A stretch of 64,000 nt of DNA. Source: Pseudomonas sp. DG56-2. GTDB taxonomy: Bacteria; Pseudomonadota; Gammaproteobacteria; Pseudomonadales; Pseudomonadaceae. The notes beneath the pieces are model-generated. The model was not told the origin of the DNA. It saw only the letters and a list, made by a program, of their open reading frames with translations, and did no database searches. Below, in pieces: positions 1 through 9,350 of the stretch. Within the stretch, counting starts at the first letter, position 1. Each line of letters opens with the position of its first letter. The position numbers and the translations under genes were made by a program. Where the stretch lies: contig NZ_CP032311.1 of NCBI RefSeq assembly GCF_004803755.1, positions 3,550,501 through 3,614,500 of the forward strand, read 5' to 3'.

Positions 1-153
1 CTCAGCTTGGACCAGTAGGCGCTTGAGCTCCTCTTGGCTGGCCATTGCTTCACGGGCCACGTGATACTGGCATAGAGCGTCCATTGCTTGCTTCACCAGC
101 GGCTCACCGGCAGCCATCCTCTCTCTAAACGCCGTCATATCAAATTCCATCAT
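1..153 (-). CDS. Partial hypothetical protein, 5' end only
   Basis: Reverse-strand reading frame starting at ATG 153 and open to the window edge (51 codons visible, beginning MMEFDMTAFRERMAAGEP). The start is preceded by a GAGGG Shine-Dalgarno-like stretch. The visible part is soluble and probably helical. I do not recognise a family. It points the same way as the late genes of the prophage further right, so it could be chromosomal or a distal prophage gene. The C-terminus is outside the window. Confidence 0.5.
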   Translation of the reverse strand, partial: MMEFDMTAFRERMAAGEPLVKQAMDALCQYHVAREAMASQEELKRLLVQAE

Positions 154-257
154 CCGTGCCCTCAGTGATCCATAGCCTCAAGTTAGGGCGTTGCGGGCTG
201 GAAACGTTTGAGTGACCTGACCAGCGGTCCGTCGCGGGTAACCCTGAAAGTCAGTAA

Positions 258-295
258 ACGGCCAAAAGCGGTCAGATGACCGGCTGCTTTCGACC
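258..295 (+). repeat. Left copy of the inverted repeat flanking the ars cassette
   Basis: This 38-bp stretch (ACGGCCAAAAGCGGTCA at its left, CCGGCTGCTTTCGACC at its right) is the reverse complement of 4656-4695 except for a 2-bp insertion in the right copy. It lies just outside the arsR promoter. Confidence 0.85.
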
Positions 296-323
296 CATGA
301 CGGACGATAAGCCCAGAATATGC

Positions 324-368
324 TTGCATAACACATATGGAAATACGTATATTCGATTTTCCATATGT
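324..368 (+). promoter_or_regulatory. ars promoter with ArsR operator
   Basis: A perfect 11-bp inverted repeat, ACATATGGAAA (333-343) and TTTCCATATGT (358-368), straddles a promoter with -35 TTGCAT (324-329), an 18-bp spacer and -10 TATATT (348-353). Position and symmetry fit an ArsR operator that blocks polymerase until arsenite is bound. arsR begins 12 bp downstream. Confidence 0.75.
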
Positions 369-380
369 ATTGGCGCGCTC

Positions 381-728
381 ATGATTACCCCGCCTGATGT
401 GTTCAAAAGCCTATCCGATGAGACCCGTGCTCGCGCCACCCTGCTAATCGCCAGACTCGGTGAACTATGTGTCTGCGAACTGATGTGCGCGCTGAACGAC
501 AGCCAACCCAAGATAAGCCGCCACCTCGCACAGCTGCGTAGCAATGGCATGCTGTTAGATCGCCGCCAGGGGCAGTGGGTGTATTACCGTCTAAACCCTG
601 AGCTGCCAGCCTGGGTGCATCAAATGTTGCAAGTTACCCTGCAGGCAAACTCACAGTGGTTGGCAGATAATTCACTTCGGCTGAAGAGCATGGACGGCCG
701 CCCCGTCCGTGACGCTGCCTGCTGCTGA
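381..728 (+). CDS. arsR: Arsenite-responsive repressor ArsR
   Basis: A 115-residue ArsR/SmtB-family winged-helix repressor that autoregulates the ars operon. The helix-turn-helix core carries the metal-binding CVC pair (ELCVCEL) followed by a recognition-helix region (QPKISRHLAQLRSNGML), and a further Cys pair ends the protein. The frame is open further upstream to 276, but those codons run through the promoter and operator, so ATG 381 is the start. It is followed after 21 bp by arsB. Release of DNA when As(III) binds the Cys residues is known for the family. Confidence 0.93.
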   Translation: MITPPDVFKSLSDETRARATLLIARLGELCVCELMCALNDSQPKISRHLAQLRSNGMLLDRRQGQWVYYRLNPELPAWVHQMLQVTLQANSQWLADNSLRLKSMDGRPVRDAACC

Positions 729-749
729 TCAACATCTAGCGAGATCTTC

Positions 750-2033
<1,284 letters not shown>

Positions 2034-2060
2034 CATCCGCCACGAAGCGGGGGAGCCCCC

Positions 2061-2531
2061 ATGCGAGTTCTGTTCATGTGCACGGCCAACAGCTGCCGCA
2101 GCATCCTTTCCGAGGCCATGTTCAATCATCTGGCGCCTCACGGATTTGAAGCCGTCAGTTCTGGCAGTTTTCCCAAAGGCCAAGTGTTGCCTCGCAGCCT
2201 GACCACCTTGCAGCATGCCGGCATCTCGACTGGTGGGCTGAATAGCAAGGGCAATGACGCGTTCGAGGGTTGCCCTCCTGATATCGTCATCACCGTTTGC
2301 GACAAGGCTGCCGGTGAAGCTTGCCCGGTGTATTTCGGCCCTGCACTGAAGTCGCACTGGGGGCTGGAGGATCCGTCCGATGTCGTGGGTGACGAAGCGT
2401 CGGTCGACGCTGCATTCCACGCTACGCTGGACCGCATCGAAGCACGCTGCCAGGCCTTTTTCGCACTGTCTTTCGACCACCTCGAACGCGAGCAGCTCAA
2501 GCATGAGCTGGATCGCATCGGTACGCTTTGA
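2061..2531 (+). CDS. arsC: Arsenate reductase ArsC, LMW-phosphatase type
   Basis: A 156-residue cytoplasmic enzyme reducing As(V) to As(III) for export. It starts with the phosphatase-like P-loop C7-x5-R13 (CTANSCRS) and has the two later redox cysteines, C80 and C88, expected of the thioredoxin- or glutathione-coupled LMW-PTP class rather than the glutaredoxin-type plasmid ArsC. A strong GGGGGAG ribosome site precedes the ATG. It sits 27 bp after arsB and 12 bp before arsH. Confidence 0.93.
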   Translation: MRVLFMCTANSCRSILSEAMFNHLAPHGFEAVSSGSFPKGQVLPRSLTTLQHAGISTGGLNSKGNDAFEGCPPDIVITVCDKAAGEACPVYFGPALKSHWGLEDPSDVVGDEASVDAAFHATLDRIEARCQAFFALSFDHLEREQLKHELDRIGTL

Positions 2532-2543
2532 GCAGGAGTAAAC

Positions 2544-3245
2544 ATGTCCGAGCAACTGCCTAATCTCGACCTCGCGCTGTTCGATGCGCCGCCAGCGGCA
2601 ACCCGTTCCAGCGAGCACAAACCGCGCATTCTGCTGCTGTACGGATCAACCCGCGAACGCTCCTTCAGTCGCTTGCTGGTGGAAGAAGCCGCCCGCCTGC
2701 TGGAGCACTTCGGTGCGGAGACGCGGGCGTTCAATCCATCGGGCCTGCCACTGCCTGACGATGCACCTGTCGAGCATCCCAAGGTGCAGGAACTGCGTGA
2801 TCTGGTGCAGTGGTCGGAGGGCCAGGTTTGGTGCTCACCAGAGCGTCATGGTGCGATGACTGCGGTATTCAAGGCGCAGATCGACTGGATCCCCCTCACA
2901 CTGGGGGCCCTTCGCCCCACCCAAGGCAAGACCCTGGCGGTCATGCAGGTGTGTGGCGGCTCGCAGTCGTTCAACGTGGTCAACCAGTTACGCGTCCTTG
3001 GCCGCTGGATGCGAATGTTCACCATACCGAACCAGTCTTCGGTGCCCAAAGCCTACCTGGAGTTTGACGACGGTGGGCGCATGAAGGCTTCGCCGTACTA
3101 TGATCGTGTGGTGGATGTCATGGAGGAACTGGTGAAGTTCACCTTACTGCTGCGTGACCGTCAGGAATTCCTGGTGGATCGCTATTCGGAGCGCAAGGAA
3201 AGCGCTGAGCAATTATCTGCCCGCGTGAACCAGCGCTCGATCTGA
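2544..3245 (+). CDS. arsH: Organoarsenical/NADPH-FMN reductase ArsH
   Basis: A 233-residue flavodoxin-like ArsH. The FMN phosphate-binding motif [10 protein letters not shown] lies near residue 35 and the conserved segment [20 protein letters not shown] follows near residue 95. ArsH proteins oxidise trivalent methyl- or aromatic arsenicals and act as NADPH-FMN oxidoreductases. AGGAG precedes the ATG. It is the last gene of the operon before a repeat-containing gap. Confidence 0.93.
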   Translation: MSEQLPNLDLALFDAPPAATRSSEHKPRILLLYGSTRERSFSRLLVEEAARLLEHFGAETRAFNPSGLPLPDDAPVEHPKVQELRDLVQWSEGQVWCSPERHGAMTAVFKAQIDWIPLTLGALRPTQGKTLAVMQVCGGSQSFNVVNQLRVLGRWMRMFTIPNQSSVPKAYLEFDDGGRMKASPYYDRVVDVMEELVKFTLLLRDRQEFLVDRYSERKESAEQLSARVNQRSI

Positions 3246-3435
3246 GCCTATACCGGAATGGGTCGAAAACGGTCTGTCGTGAACGGCTGCAATAGACCCA
3301 TAGCGGACGCTTGCCTAGTAGCAAGTCAGTCGCGTGGCGGACATTTGTATTGGTAGTCGCCAACCTGATGTCCGAGAGCTACGCTTAGTCAGCCTCATTG
3401 AAGAAAATACGCAATTAAGGCGGAGGATAGCCTGC

Positions 3436-4590
3436 ATGCGATTGTCGACGTTCATCATTCAGCATATGGGCAGCATTCTTCAGACTTGGGAGGATTTCGC
3501 TCGGACCGTTCAGATACCTCGCGAAGCGCTTAGCGACACTGGCTTGAGAAATCATGTCGCCTTCATCCTGAAAACCGTGGCTCGCGATATGGAAACGCCG
3601 CAAAGCTTGCAGCAAGAGGTCGACAAACGGAGGGGGTTAGGCCCAACTCTAGTGGGCGAAAGCGCTAATGAGACTTATGCCGTACTTCGCGTTCTGAATG
3701 TTTTTACCCTCGATCAGATGGTGTATGAGTACAGAGCCCTCAGATCCAGCGTACTCAGGCTTTGGCTGTCACAGGAAACATCACTCGATCAAGCGGATCA
3801 AGCGGATCAAGCGGATCAAGTACGAGAAATCATCCGTTTCAACGAAGTTCTGGATCAGACATTGGTCGAGTCCATTGCGTCCTATCGAAGAGCCGTAGAT
3901 AGCACACGTAAAATGGTGCTGGGTGCACTGGGTCACGACCTTCGCTCACCTCTCACGGCCATAAAAATGGGAGCGGATATGCTTACCAAGACTAAACAAT
4001 GGAGGACCCGAGAACAGGCCCTGGCGGTACAAATTGGCGACAGTGCCGAGCGCGCCAATCAGTTAGTGAATGAACTGCTTGATCTCGCCAGATGCAACCT
4101 TGGTTTGGGCATCCCGGTGCAACGTCAAGATACGGATCTTACCTCCTTGTGCGCCACGGTAATAAATGAAGTCCGCGTTTCGCAACCTCAGATTAATGTT
4201 GTTTTTGAACGTACGAATGCCCTGCACGCGAGCATCGACCCGCTACGCATGAGCCAGGTGATATCCAATCTCACGGTAAATGCCATACGACACGGGGATG
4301 TTGAGCGCCCGATTCGAATAAGTCTTAGCTGCGCTGAGAACTTGGCGGTAATTGAGGTACACAACTGGGGTAATCCTATCTCTGCCGAGCAGATAAACTA
4401 CCTATTTGATCCTGAAGCACGTTTGACGCGCGCAAGCTGTGCTGATGGTAAGCAGCGGCAAGGCCTAGGGCTTGGGTTGTTCATAGCCAAAGAAATCACA
4501 GCCAGCCACGCCGGCAGCATTGATGTCATATCAAGCCCTGAGCATGGCACGACGTTTCGAGTTAGTTTTCCGAGACAGCCAACAACATAA
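3436..4590 (+). CDS. Stand-alone sensor histidine kinase, RsbR-like N-terminus
   Basis: A 384-residue soluble kinase. The N-terminal 150 residues (from MRLSTFIIQHMGSILQ) look like an RsbR-type helical sensor. The H-box is LGHDLRSPLTAI, the N-box NLTVNAIRHG, and the glycine-rich G-box GLGLGLFIAKEI. An upstream GTG at 3334 would add 34 residues, but ATG 3436 has GGAGG nine bases upstream and matches the usual family start. No response regulator is adjacent. A 9-bp tandem repeat lies in the linker. Its signal and partner are unknown; location beside ars genes suggests, but does not show, a stress role. Confidence 0.82.
   Translation: MRLSTFIIQHMGSILQTWEDFARTVQIPREALSDTGLRNHVAFILKTVARDMETPQSLQQEVDKRRGLGPTLVGESANETYAVLRVLNVFTLDQMVYEYRALRSSVLRLWLSQETSLDQADQADQADQVREIIRFNEVLDQTLVESIASYRRAVDSTRKMVLGALGHDLRSPLTAIKMGADMLTKTKQWRTREQALAVQIGDSAERANQLVNELLDLARCNLGLGIPVQRQDTDLTSLCATVINEVRVSQPQINVVFERTNALHASIDPLRMSQVISNLTVNAIRHGDVERPIRISLSCAENLAVIEVHNWGNPISAEQINYLFDPEARLTRASCADGKQRQGLGLGLFIAKEITASHAGSIDVISSPEHGTTFRVSFPRQPTT
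3787..3820 (+). repeat. 9-bp tandem repeat inside the kinase gene
   Basis: GATCAAGCG is repeated three times in a row plus a partial fourth unit, encoding (D-Q-A)3-D-Q in the linker before the H-box. Because the unit is a multiple of three, changes in copy number keep the frame and only alter linker length. Confidence 0.9.
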
Positions 4591-4655
4591 GGCCTGCAAT
4601 TTTAACGGGGGAAGCTTGCCCTTTGCTCTTAGGATAAGCCTGGAGGTGGGCTTTA

Positions 4656-4695
4656 GGTCGAAAGCAGCCGGTCATGACTGACCGCTTTTGGCCGT
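4656..4695 (-). repeat. Right copy of the inverted repeat flanking the ars cassette
   Basis: This 40-bp stretch is the reverse complement of 258-295 with one 2-bp insertion. It lies 65 bp after the kinase gene and 65 bp before the stop of the first prophage gene (dam). Confidence 0.85.
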
Positions 4696-4759
4696 AAGCG
4701 GCCGCTTCTGTACGCTCGCAACCTTCCCCAGCCTTCTACAAAAAACCTCAGGGCTTATT

Positions 4760-5554
4760 TCAGAACAGCCCCCCCAGCGCATCGGGGGTCCAGTTCAAAA
4801 TCACCAACTCACCCGTGAGCTCGGCCTTGCCTTGCCGCTGGTTAGTCGTTGTGTAACGTATGTCCAGCGTTTCGAAGTGGAACCCTTCAAACACACGGCG
4901 AATGTCCGGGTGATCATTGATGCTGACCATAACCTTGCCTTTGCAGCGGCGCATAAACTCAGCCATGCGTTCATAGTTCTCGAAGGAAAAATCAACACCG
5001 TACCCGGCGGTCTTCCAGTACGGCGGGTCCATATAATGGAATGTGTGCACTCGGTCGTAACGCTCTGCACACTCCAACCAGGAAAGGTTCTCGACATACG
5101 TCCCGGCCAGCCGCTGCCAGGCGGCTGAAAGATTCTCCTCGATTCGCAGCAGATTGATAGCCGGACCTGTCGTGGCGGTACCAAATGTCTGTCCAGAAAT
5201 CTTGCCGCCGAAAGCATGTTGCTGCAGATAGAAGAACCTGGCAGCGCGCTGAATGTCGGTTAGCGTTTCCGGGCGGGTCATTTTCTGCCACTCGAATATT
5301 TGGCGGGAGCTGAGCGCCCACTTGAACTGGCGCACGAATTCTTCCAGATGGTTCTGTACCACGCGATACAACGTCACAAGATCACCGTTCAGGTCATTGA
5401 GCACCTCAACTGGCGCTGGCTGCGGCCGCATGAAGAAAAGAGCAGCGCCCCCTGCAAAGACTTCTACATAACACTCATGGGGAGGAAATAGCGGGATGAG
5501 ACGATCGGCAAGGCGCCGTTTGCCGCCCATCCATGGAACGATTGGGTTGGTCAT
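4760..5554 (-). CDS. dam: Phage D12-class N6-adenine DNA methyltransferase
   Basis: A 264-residue Dam/D12-class enzyme. It has the N-terminal motif WMGGKRRL, the SAM-binding FAGGAAL and the catalytic DPPYW. It probably protects phage DNA or alters regulation by methylating adenine (GATC in Dam relatives, site not proven here). No restriction enzyme is adjacent. It is the last leftward prophage gene seen, after the lysis genes, but has its own LexA box just upstream, so it should be SOS-inducible independently of the late operon. Confidence 0.9.
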   Translation of the reverse strand: MTNPIVPWMGGKRRLADRLIPLFPPHECYVEVFAGGAALFFMRPQPAPVEVLNDLNGDLVTLYRVVQNHLEEFVRQFKWALSSRQIFEWQKMTRPETLTDIQRAARFFYLQQHAFGGKISGQTFGTATTGPAINLLRIEENLSAAWQRLAGTYVENLSWLECAERYDRVHTFHYMDPPYWKTAGYGVDFSFENYERMAEFMRRCKGKVMVSINDHPDIRRVFEGFHFETLDIRYTTTNQRQGKAELTGELVILNWTPDALGGLF

Positions 5555-5568
5555 TTTGCAAGCCTTTA

Positions 5569-5584
5569 CTGTATGGATAAACAG
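5569..5584 (-). promoter_or_regulatory. LexA (SOS) box upstream of dam
   Basis: CTGTATGGATAAACAG fits CTG-N10-CAG with the AT-rich centre of gamma-proteobacterial LexA boxes. It lies 15 bp upstream of the dam start codon and is identical in all 16 bases to the box at 42059-42074. Confidence 0.82.
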
Positions 5585-5697
5585 GTGCTAGGCTCGCTCG
5601 GCTTTGTGCACAGAGCGGGGCCTAGGCTGGACTTGCAGGGATAGTCTGCGGTTCGGTGGCCAGCACGGATGTTGACGCACCCGAGCTGGTCGCCCTT

Positions 5698-6222
5698 TTA
5701 CTTTGTAACGAGCACTTCTGTTACATAGGACTGGCAGGCCTTCAAGGCAATCAGTCCTTGATCGCCGTCATCGGTGATGGCGACAATTCGCTGAGCAGCC
5801 GCTGGGTCAAGTTCGCCTCGCGCGGCTCCATGAACCAAGCCGCCGGCGCTGGTGGTGGCTGGCACGCCACGGTCACCACTTGGGGTGGCGAGTAGGACTG
5901 ACAGCCGGAGATCAGAAGTAGCGAGGCGATCGCGCAAGCGAGCCTGAGCTTGTTGGGCATCGTGCAGTTCCTTGAAGTGGGTTTTGTCTTTGGCCTGTAG
6001 CCGTTCCTCCAGCGCGCGACGGCGAACCTGCTCGGCAGACTGCCAATCGATTGCTGCTACGGCAGCAGCCTCTCGCTCAAGCTGAAATGCGTTAGCCAGC
6101 TCTGCGTTTTTAGCCTGCCATTCCGCATCCATAGTCGAGCGGCCGTGCTGGTAGGTGCCCCGGAAGGCAGCGAGCACCAGTACCAAGCCTGCCGCGGCGC
6201 CAATGGTTCGGGCGCTGATCAC
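5698..6222 (-). CDS. Inner-membrane spanin Rz
   Basis: A 174-residue i-spanin. A single N-terminal membrane anchor (about residues 5-20) is followed by a long charged coiled coil (residues 35-110), the usual Rz layout. It joins Rz1 to disrupt the outer membrane in the last step of lysis. The GTG start overlaps the lysozyme stop by 4 bp. Rz1 is nested in another frame inside this gene, as in many lambdoid phages. Confidence 0.82.
   Translation of the reverse strand: MISARTIGAAAGLVLVLAAFRGTYQHGRSTMDAEWQAKNAELANAFQLEREAAAVAAIDWQSAEQVRRRALEERLQAKDKTHFKELHDAQQAQARLRDRLATSDLRLSVLLATPSGDRGVPATTSAGGLVHGAARGELDPAAAQRIVAITDDGDQGLIALKACQSYVTEVLVTK
5751..5960 (-). CDS. Outer-membrane spanin lipoprotein Rz1, nested in Rz
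   Basis: A 69-residue lipoprotein encoded wholly inside Rz in a different frame. The signal peptide ends in lipobox LLISGC and the mature part is proline-rich (QPPPAPAAW), both typical of Rz1. It anchors in the outer membrane and pairs with Rz across the periplasm. Confidence 0.82.
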   Translation of the reverse strand: MPNKLRLACAIASLLLISGCQSYSPPQVVTVACQPPPAPAAWFMEPREANLTQRLLSELSPSPMTAIKD

Positions 6223-6650
6223 GCCGCCTCCAAGAACAGCACGCGCTCAGCTTCCCGGCGCCGGACAAGACCCGGCAGCACATTGCCCCCCGCCTTGTTC
6301 CAGCGCGGAAACTGCTCGGCAGCTCCCGCATAGTCACCGACGTTGAGCTTGCGCAGCAGCGTCGACGATTCGAGGTTGGCCGCGCCGAGGTTGTAGGTGA
6401 AACTGACTAAGGCATCCCACTGATTACCAGTCACAGGCACCTTCACCAGGCGCTCGACTTCCGGCTCGAAGCGCTGCACGTCGTTGAGTAGCATCCGCTC
6501 GGCCTGCTTTTGGGTGATTGACATGCCGGCCTTCACTCCTCGAGTGGCGCCATAGCCGATGGTCCAAATGCCGACGGCGTCGCGGTAAGCCAGCAGGCGC
6601 AGGCCTTCGAAGGACTTGATGAGGCTCAGGCCTCGTTGCGATGTACGCAT
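6219..6650 (-). CDS. Phage lysozyme (endolysin), GH24
   Basis: A 143-residue T4/P22-type muramidase. The catalytic Glu is in SFEGLRLLAYRD and the Asp/Thr region in the following WTIGYGAT. There is no signal peptide or SAR-like anchor, so it needs a holin for release; the predicted holin is far upstream near 29.5 kb rather than adjacent. It overlaps the Rz start by 4 bp. Confidence 0.9.
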   Translation of the reverse strand: MRTSQRGLSLIKSFEGLRLLAYRDAVGIWTIGYGATRGVKAGMSITQKQAERMLLNDVQRFEPEVERLVKVPVTGNQWDALVSFTYNLGAANLESSTLLRKLNVGDYAGAAEQFPRWNKAGGNVLPGLVRRREAERVLFLEAA

Positions 6651-6665
6651 TTACTTTTCTCCAGG

Positions 6666-6693
6666 CAAAAATAAACCCGCTCGATGGCGGGTG
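6666..6693 (-). terminator. Intrinsic terminator between fibre-assembly gene and lysozyme
   Basis: Leftward hairpin ACCCGC / GCGGGT (arms 6687-6692 and 6675-6680) followed by a T-rich run (TTTATTTTT). It separates the tail-fibre genes from the lysis genes. Confidence 0.75.
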
Positions 6694-6711
6694 CTTTGGG
6701 TGCGGTAGATG

Positions 6712-7311
6712 TCAGGCCGGAGACGCTGGCCAGACGATGGTATCGGGATAGCCTGGCTGGTCCGGCACGCGGATCAACGCGATACGGTATTTCTTCCAAG
6801 CCTTGAGCTTGGCGGCTTCAGCTTCCGTTGCCTCCTCGAGGTCAACAGCATCCTGCAGCGGATCAATGGCGGAATCGGCGACAGCGCGAAGTACGGAGGT
6901 CTCGGCAACGATCTGAACAAGATGTTGTTCGGCAGCGACCTGAGCTTTCATTTCTCGGGTGACGACCTGCGACCAGTCGATGATGCCGTTCACAGCTGGC
7001 TGTTGGTCTGCGGCTAATTCGACTCCAGGAAGTGGCACTGGTCCATCAGCGGGGCTGTGAATGTCGAGGGGGAACCGGGCAAAGTCAGGCGCGTCCGCTG
7101 CGTGAGGAAGCGTAAGCATAAAATTAAGCTTACCGTTGATGCGCTCCACGACCTGGATAATCCATTCCGTACCGATCGCCTCCGCCGGCAGCGTCGAACC
7201 GTCCTCGAGGCGGGAGAAGTCCAGCACCACCCCATTGATAGTGAGAGCGTCACCAGCTTTAGTGACAGTGAGTTCGGCATCGGACCGAACAGGAGAAAGC
7301 TTGATGATCAT
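6712..7311 (-). CDS. Tail fibre assembly protein
   Basis: A 199-residue protein beginning MIIKLSPVRSDAELTV. Its C-terminal segment (KAWKKYRIALIRVPDQPGYP, near residues 170-190) is typical of caudoviral tail-fibre assembly chaperones. The ATG overlaps the stop of the fibre gene by one base and has a GGAAGGTGG ribosome site. An upstream extension of 24 codons in the same frame runs through the fibre gene and is not used. Confidence 0.78.
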   Translation of the reverse strand: MIIKLSPVRSDAELTVTKAGDALTINGVVLDFSRLEDGSTLPAEAIGTEWIIQVVERINGKLNFMLTLPHAADAPDFARFPLDIHSPADGPVPLPGVELAADQQPAVNGIIDWSQVVTREMKAQVAAEQHLVQIVAETSVLRAVADSAIDPLQDAVDLEEATEAEAAKLKAWKKYRIALIRVPDQPGYPDTIVWPASPA

Positions 7312-8306
7312 TAGTACCACCTTCCGATAGCAATTAGGTGTACATGAAAAGGTGTAACGGTAGATATGGCAGCCGTCCACCAATGGTAATAAGAGAAGTT
7401 ATTAGCTCCTGCATTGCCGTTATTAAATGGCCATGACATGCCAGACTGCCGCCTCCCAGTTACGCTAACAGCCGGCGCCCCACCCGAAAAACCAATGGGG
7501 AAATTCCACGACAATTGCTCTGTCATAAAACCGGTAGCAAACGCGGCATTCAACGTGGCGTTATCCGTCCGAAAGGTCCACGCTATTTGAGTTCCATCTG
7601 CAAACCGAACGTATTCGCCATTTGCATTGCTGCCACGCTCGATGAGTGCGCCCTTGGGAATACCGCCCAGCTGGGAGACAGTGCCAACAACGTTTGCATC
7701 CGAGAAATAGCGCCGCCAATCAGCACGATCTGTTGGCTCTTTGGTTACGTCGACCCTTGTGTACAGATCACCATTCCCAGCTAGGGCAAACTGGAACCGC
7801 CGAGCAATGCTGTATCCCATATCTAAGCCAACGCTAAGCTGGCTAGCGATGGGGCCACTGGGGTTGGCGTGAGCCCATCCGGTGAATCGGTTTCCTAGCC
7901 AGGCTGGCACTGCAGTATCAGGCGCGATGTTCCCCCCCAAACCGAAGTCGCCCTTCCCCAGTGCACCGATGTTGGCACGGAGGGTTACTGCATCAATGGC
8001 GCCCCCAAACAACGCCAACGTACCTCCCCAATCGCTAACGATCTGGCGAAGACGATCTGCAGACTCCTTGACGTAGCCCTGCATCGGCGCGAGAGCATAG
8101 GAACCACCCGCCACCGTAGCGCCCTGATAGGCAGGAAAAATGCTAAGCACCGTAGTGCTCGCAATATTGGTGACTTCGTACCAACGGCCGTCAGGCCCTT
8201 GAAACGCATCGCCCACGCGGGCGTTTGCTGAAAAGGCGGTACCGGTACCAGTCACCGTATTTTGCCCAGCCGTGATCGCTACCTGGCCAGCTCTGTACCA
8301 AGGCAT
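7311..8306 (-). CDS. Tail fibre / receptor-binding protein
   Basis: A 331-residue protein. The N-terminal 80 residues (MPWYRAGQVAITAGQNTVTG) form the attachment module seen in Pseudomonas phage fibres. The middle (LRANIGALGKGDFGLGG) is fibre-like, and the C-terminus, rich in aromatic residues and ending HLIAIGRWY, probably forms the tip. It lies between the tip protein gene and the fibre-assembly gene. The receptor is unknown. Confidence 0.75.
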   Translation of the reverse strand: MPWYRAGQVAITAGQNTVTGTGTAFSANARVGDAFQGPDGRWYEVTNIASTTVLSIFPAYQGATVAGGSYALAPMQGYVKESADRLRQIVSDWGGTLALFGGAIDAVTLRANIGALGKGDFGLGGNIAPDTAVPAWLGNRFTGWAHANPSGPIASQLSVGLDMGYSIARRFQFALAGNGDLYTRVDVTKEPTDRADWRRYFSDANVVGTVSQLGGIPKGALIERGSNANGEYVRFADGTQIAWTFRTDNATLNAAFATGFMTEQLSWNFPIGFSGGAPAVSVTGRRQSGMSWPFNNGNAGANNFSYYHWWTAAISTVTPFHVHLIAIGRWY

Positions 8307-8324
8307 AAATATCTCCGTAGTTGA

Positions 8325-9350
8325 TTAAAGCGGACGCATCGGGCGGCCAGCGAACACTGTCCGGCCGTTCACACCAGAGGGTTGTGATTGTCCATCTGCG
8401 CCTGAAAAGGCTTGCAGCACATCGCGCCTGCCCGATAGGAACCCAGCAGGTGATTCGTAGTAAGGAGTTGGCCCGCTGGGGTACCCGACATCGTTCATTA
8501 AGGAATTGGCCAGCACATAGTCATCCTTGCTGCCCGTCCAGTTCATTTGAAAGCTGCTATAGAACCATCCCACAAACTCAAGTGGCGTACCCCTGACCGT
8601 GAAACCGTTAGAGGTTGGCGGGCCATTCAGCAAGATGATGTTCTCTGTCGTGCTGAATATGACTCGGCCCACCTCGTCCTTGACTCTGGCGCCGTACCCC
8701 GAGGCACTGATCAGTCGACTGAAGTCGCCGCACATCCACTTCACGGTGAAGGCGGCGACATTGTTGTGTCCCGACCAATAGTCCAGGTGAAACCCCGTCC
8801 AGTTGCCCGGACTACCAATCACATAGAAGCCGGAAACCATCATGTAATCGGCGGAATTCAAAAAGATGAGTGGCTTTTCCTGCGACGTGACCTTAGCTGG
8901 AAAAGTGATGTTCTGGCTCTTCACATAGTCGCCCGGGGCACGGCGCCCCAGGAAGAACGAGCCGCTGCTGGACACGGTTAGCACCCGGTTCTGGTTGTCG
9001 ATTTGCGTCACCAGATCGTTGTTGCGCGTCCTGACACCGTATTGCACGCCAGCGGGCGGGTTGCCGCCGTAAGACATGATCAGCACTTGCCAAGTACCGG
9101 TGCCCGCCCGCCGCAAGTGCAACTGACCAGGCGTCCACCATGCATCCGGTGTGCTCGCGTACTGCCCGGTCGCTGCCGTTGCCATCACCACGAATGAGCC
9201 TGCAGTAATCTCCGGAATATTGAAGTATTGATCCCAAGCGCCATTCCCCTTCACCGTCACTGTCTTGATCGATCGAATTGAGACGGTGGTGGTATCAAGC
9301 GTGACGACACTCGCCTCATCCTTGGTGCGCAGCCCATATTGCACTGCCAT
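8325..9350 (-). CDS. Tail tip-associated virion protein
   Basis: A 341-residue protein directly after gpJ, its ATG overlapping the gpJ stop. It has a short duplicated motif: QYGLRTKDE near the N-terminus and QYGVRTRNN about 100 residues later, suggesting two related beta domains. Similar proteins follow J in Pseudomonas lambda-like phages; the exact role (adhesin or tip decoration) is not known. Confidence 0.6.
   Translation of the reverse strand: MAVQYGLRTKDEASVVTLDTTTVSIRSIKTVTVKGNGAWDQYFNIPEITAGSFVVMATAATGQYASTPDAWWTPGQLHLRRAGTGTWQVLIMSYGGNPPAGVQYGVRTRNNDLVTQIDNQNRVLTVSSSGSFFLGRRAPGDYVKSQNITFPAKVTSQEKPLIFLNSADYMMVSGFYVIGSPGNWTGFHLDYWSGHNNVAAFTVKWMCGDFSRLISASGYGARVKDEVGRVIFSTTENIILLNGPPTSNGFTVRGTPLEFVGWFYSSFQMNWTGSKDDYVLANSLMNDVGYPSGPTPYYESPAGFLSGRRDVLQAFSGADGQSQPSGVNGRTVFAGRPMRPL

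Noticed and set aside
276..380. Upstream extension of arsR from ATG 276
   Set aside because: It would translate the promoter and operator; the family start MITPPDVFKSLSD fits ATG 381.
4600..4760. Search for attL (copy of the tRNA-Cys 3' end)
   Set aside because: Only trivial matches such as TGGAGG at 4640 occur; no repeat of 12 bases or more was seen by eye.
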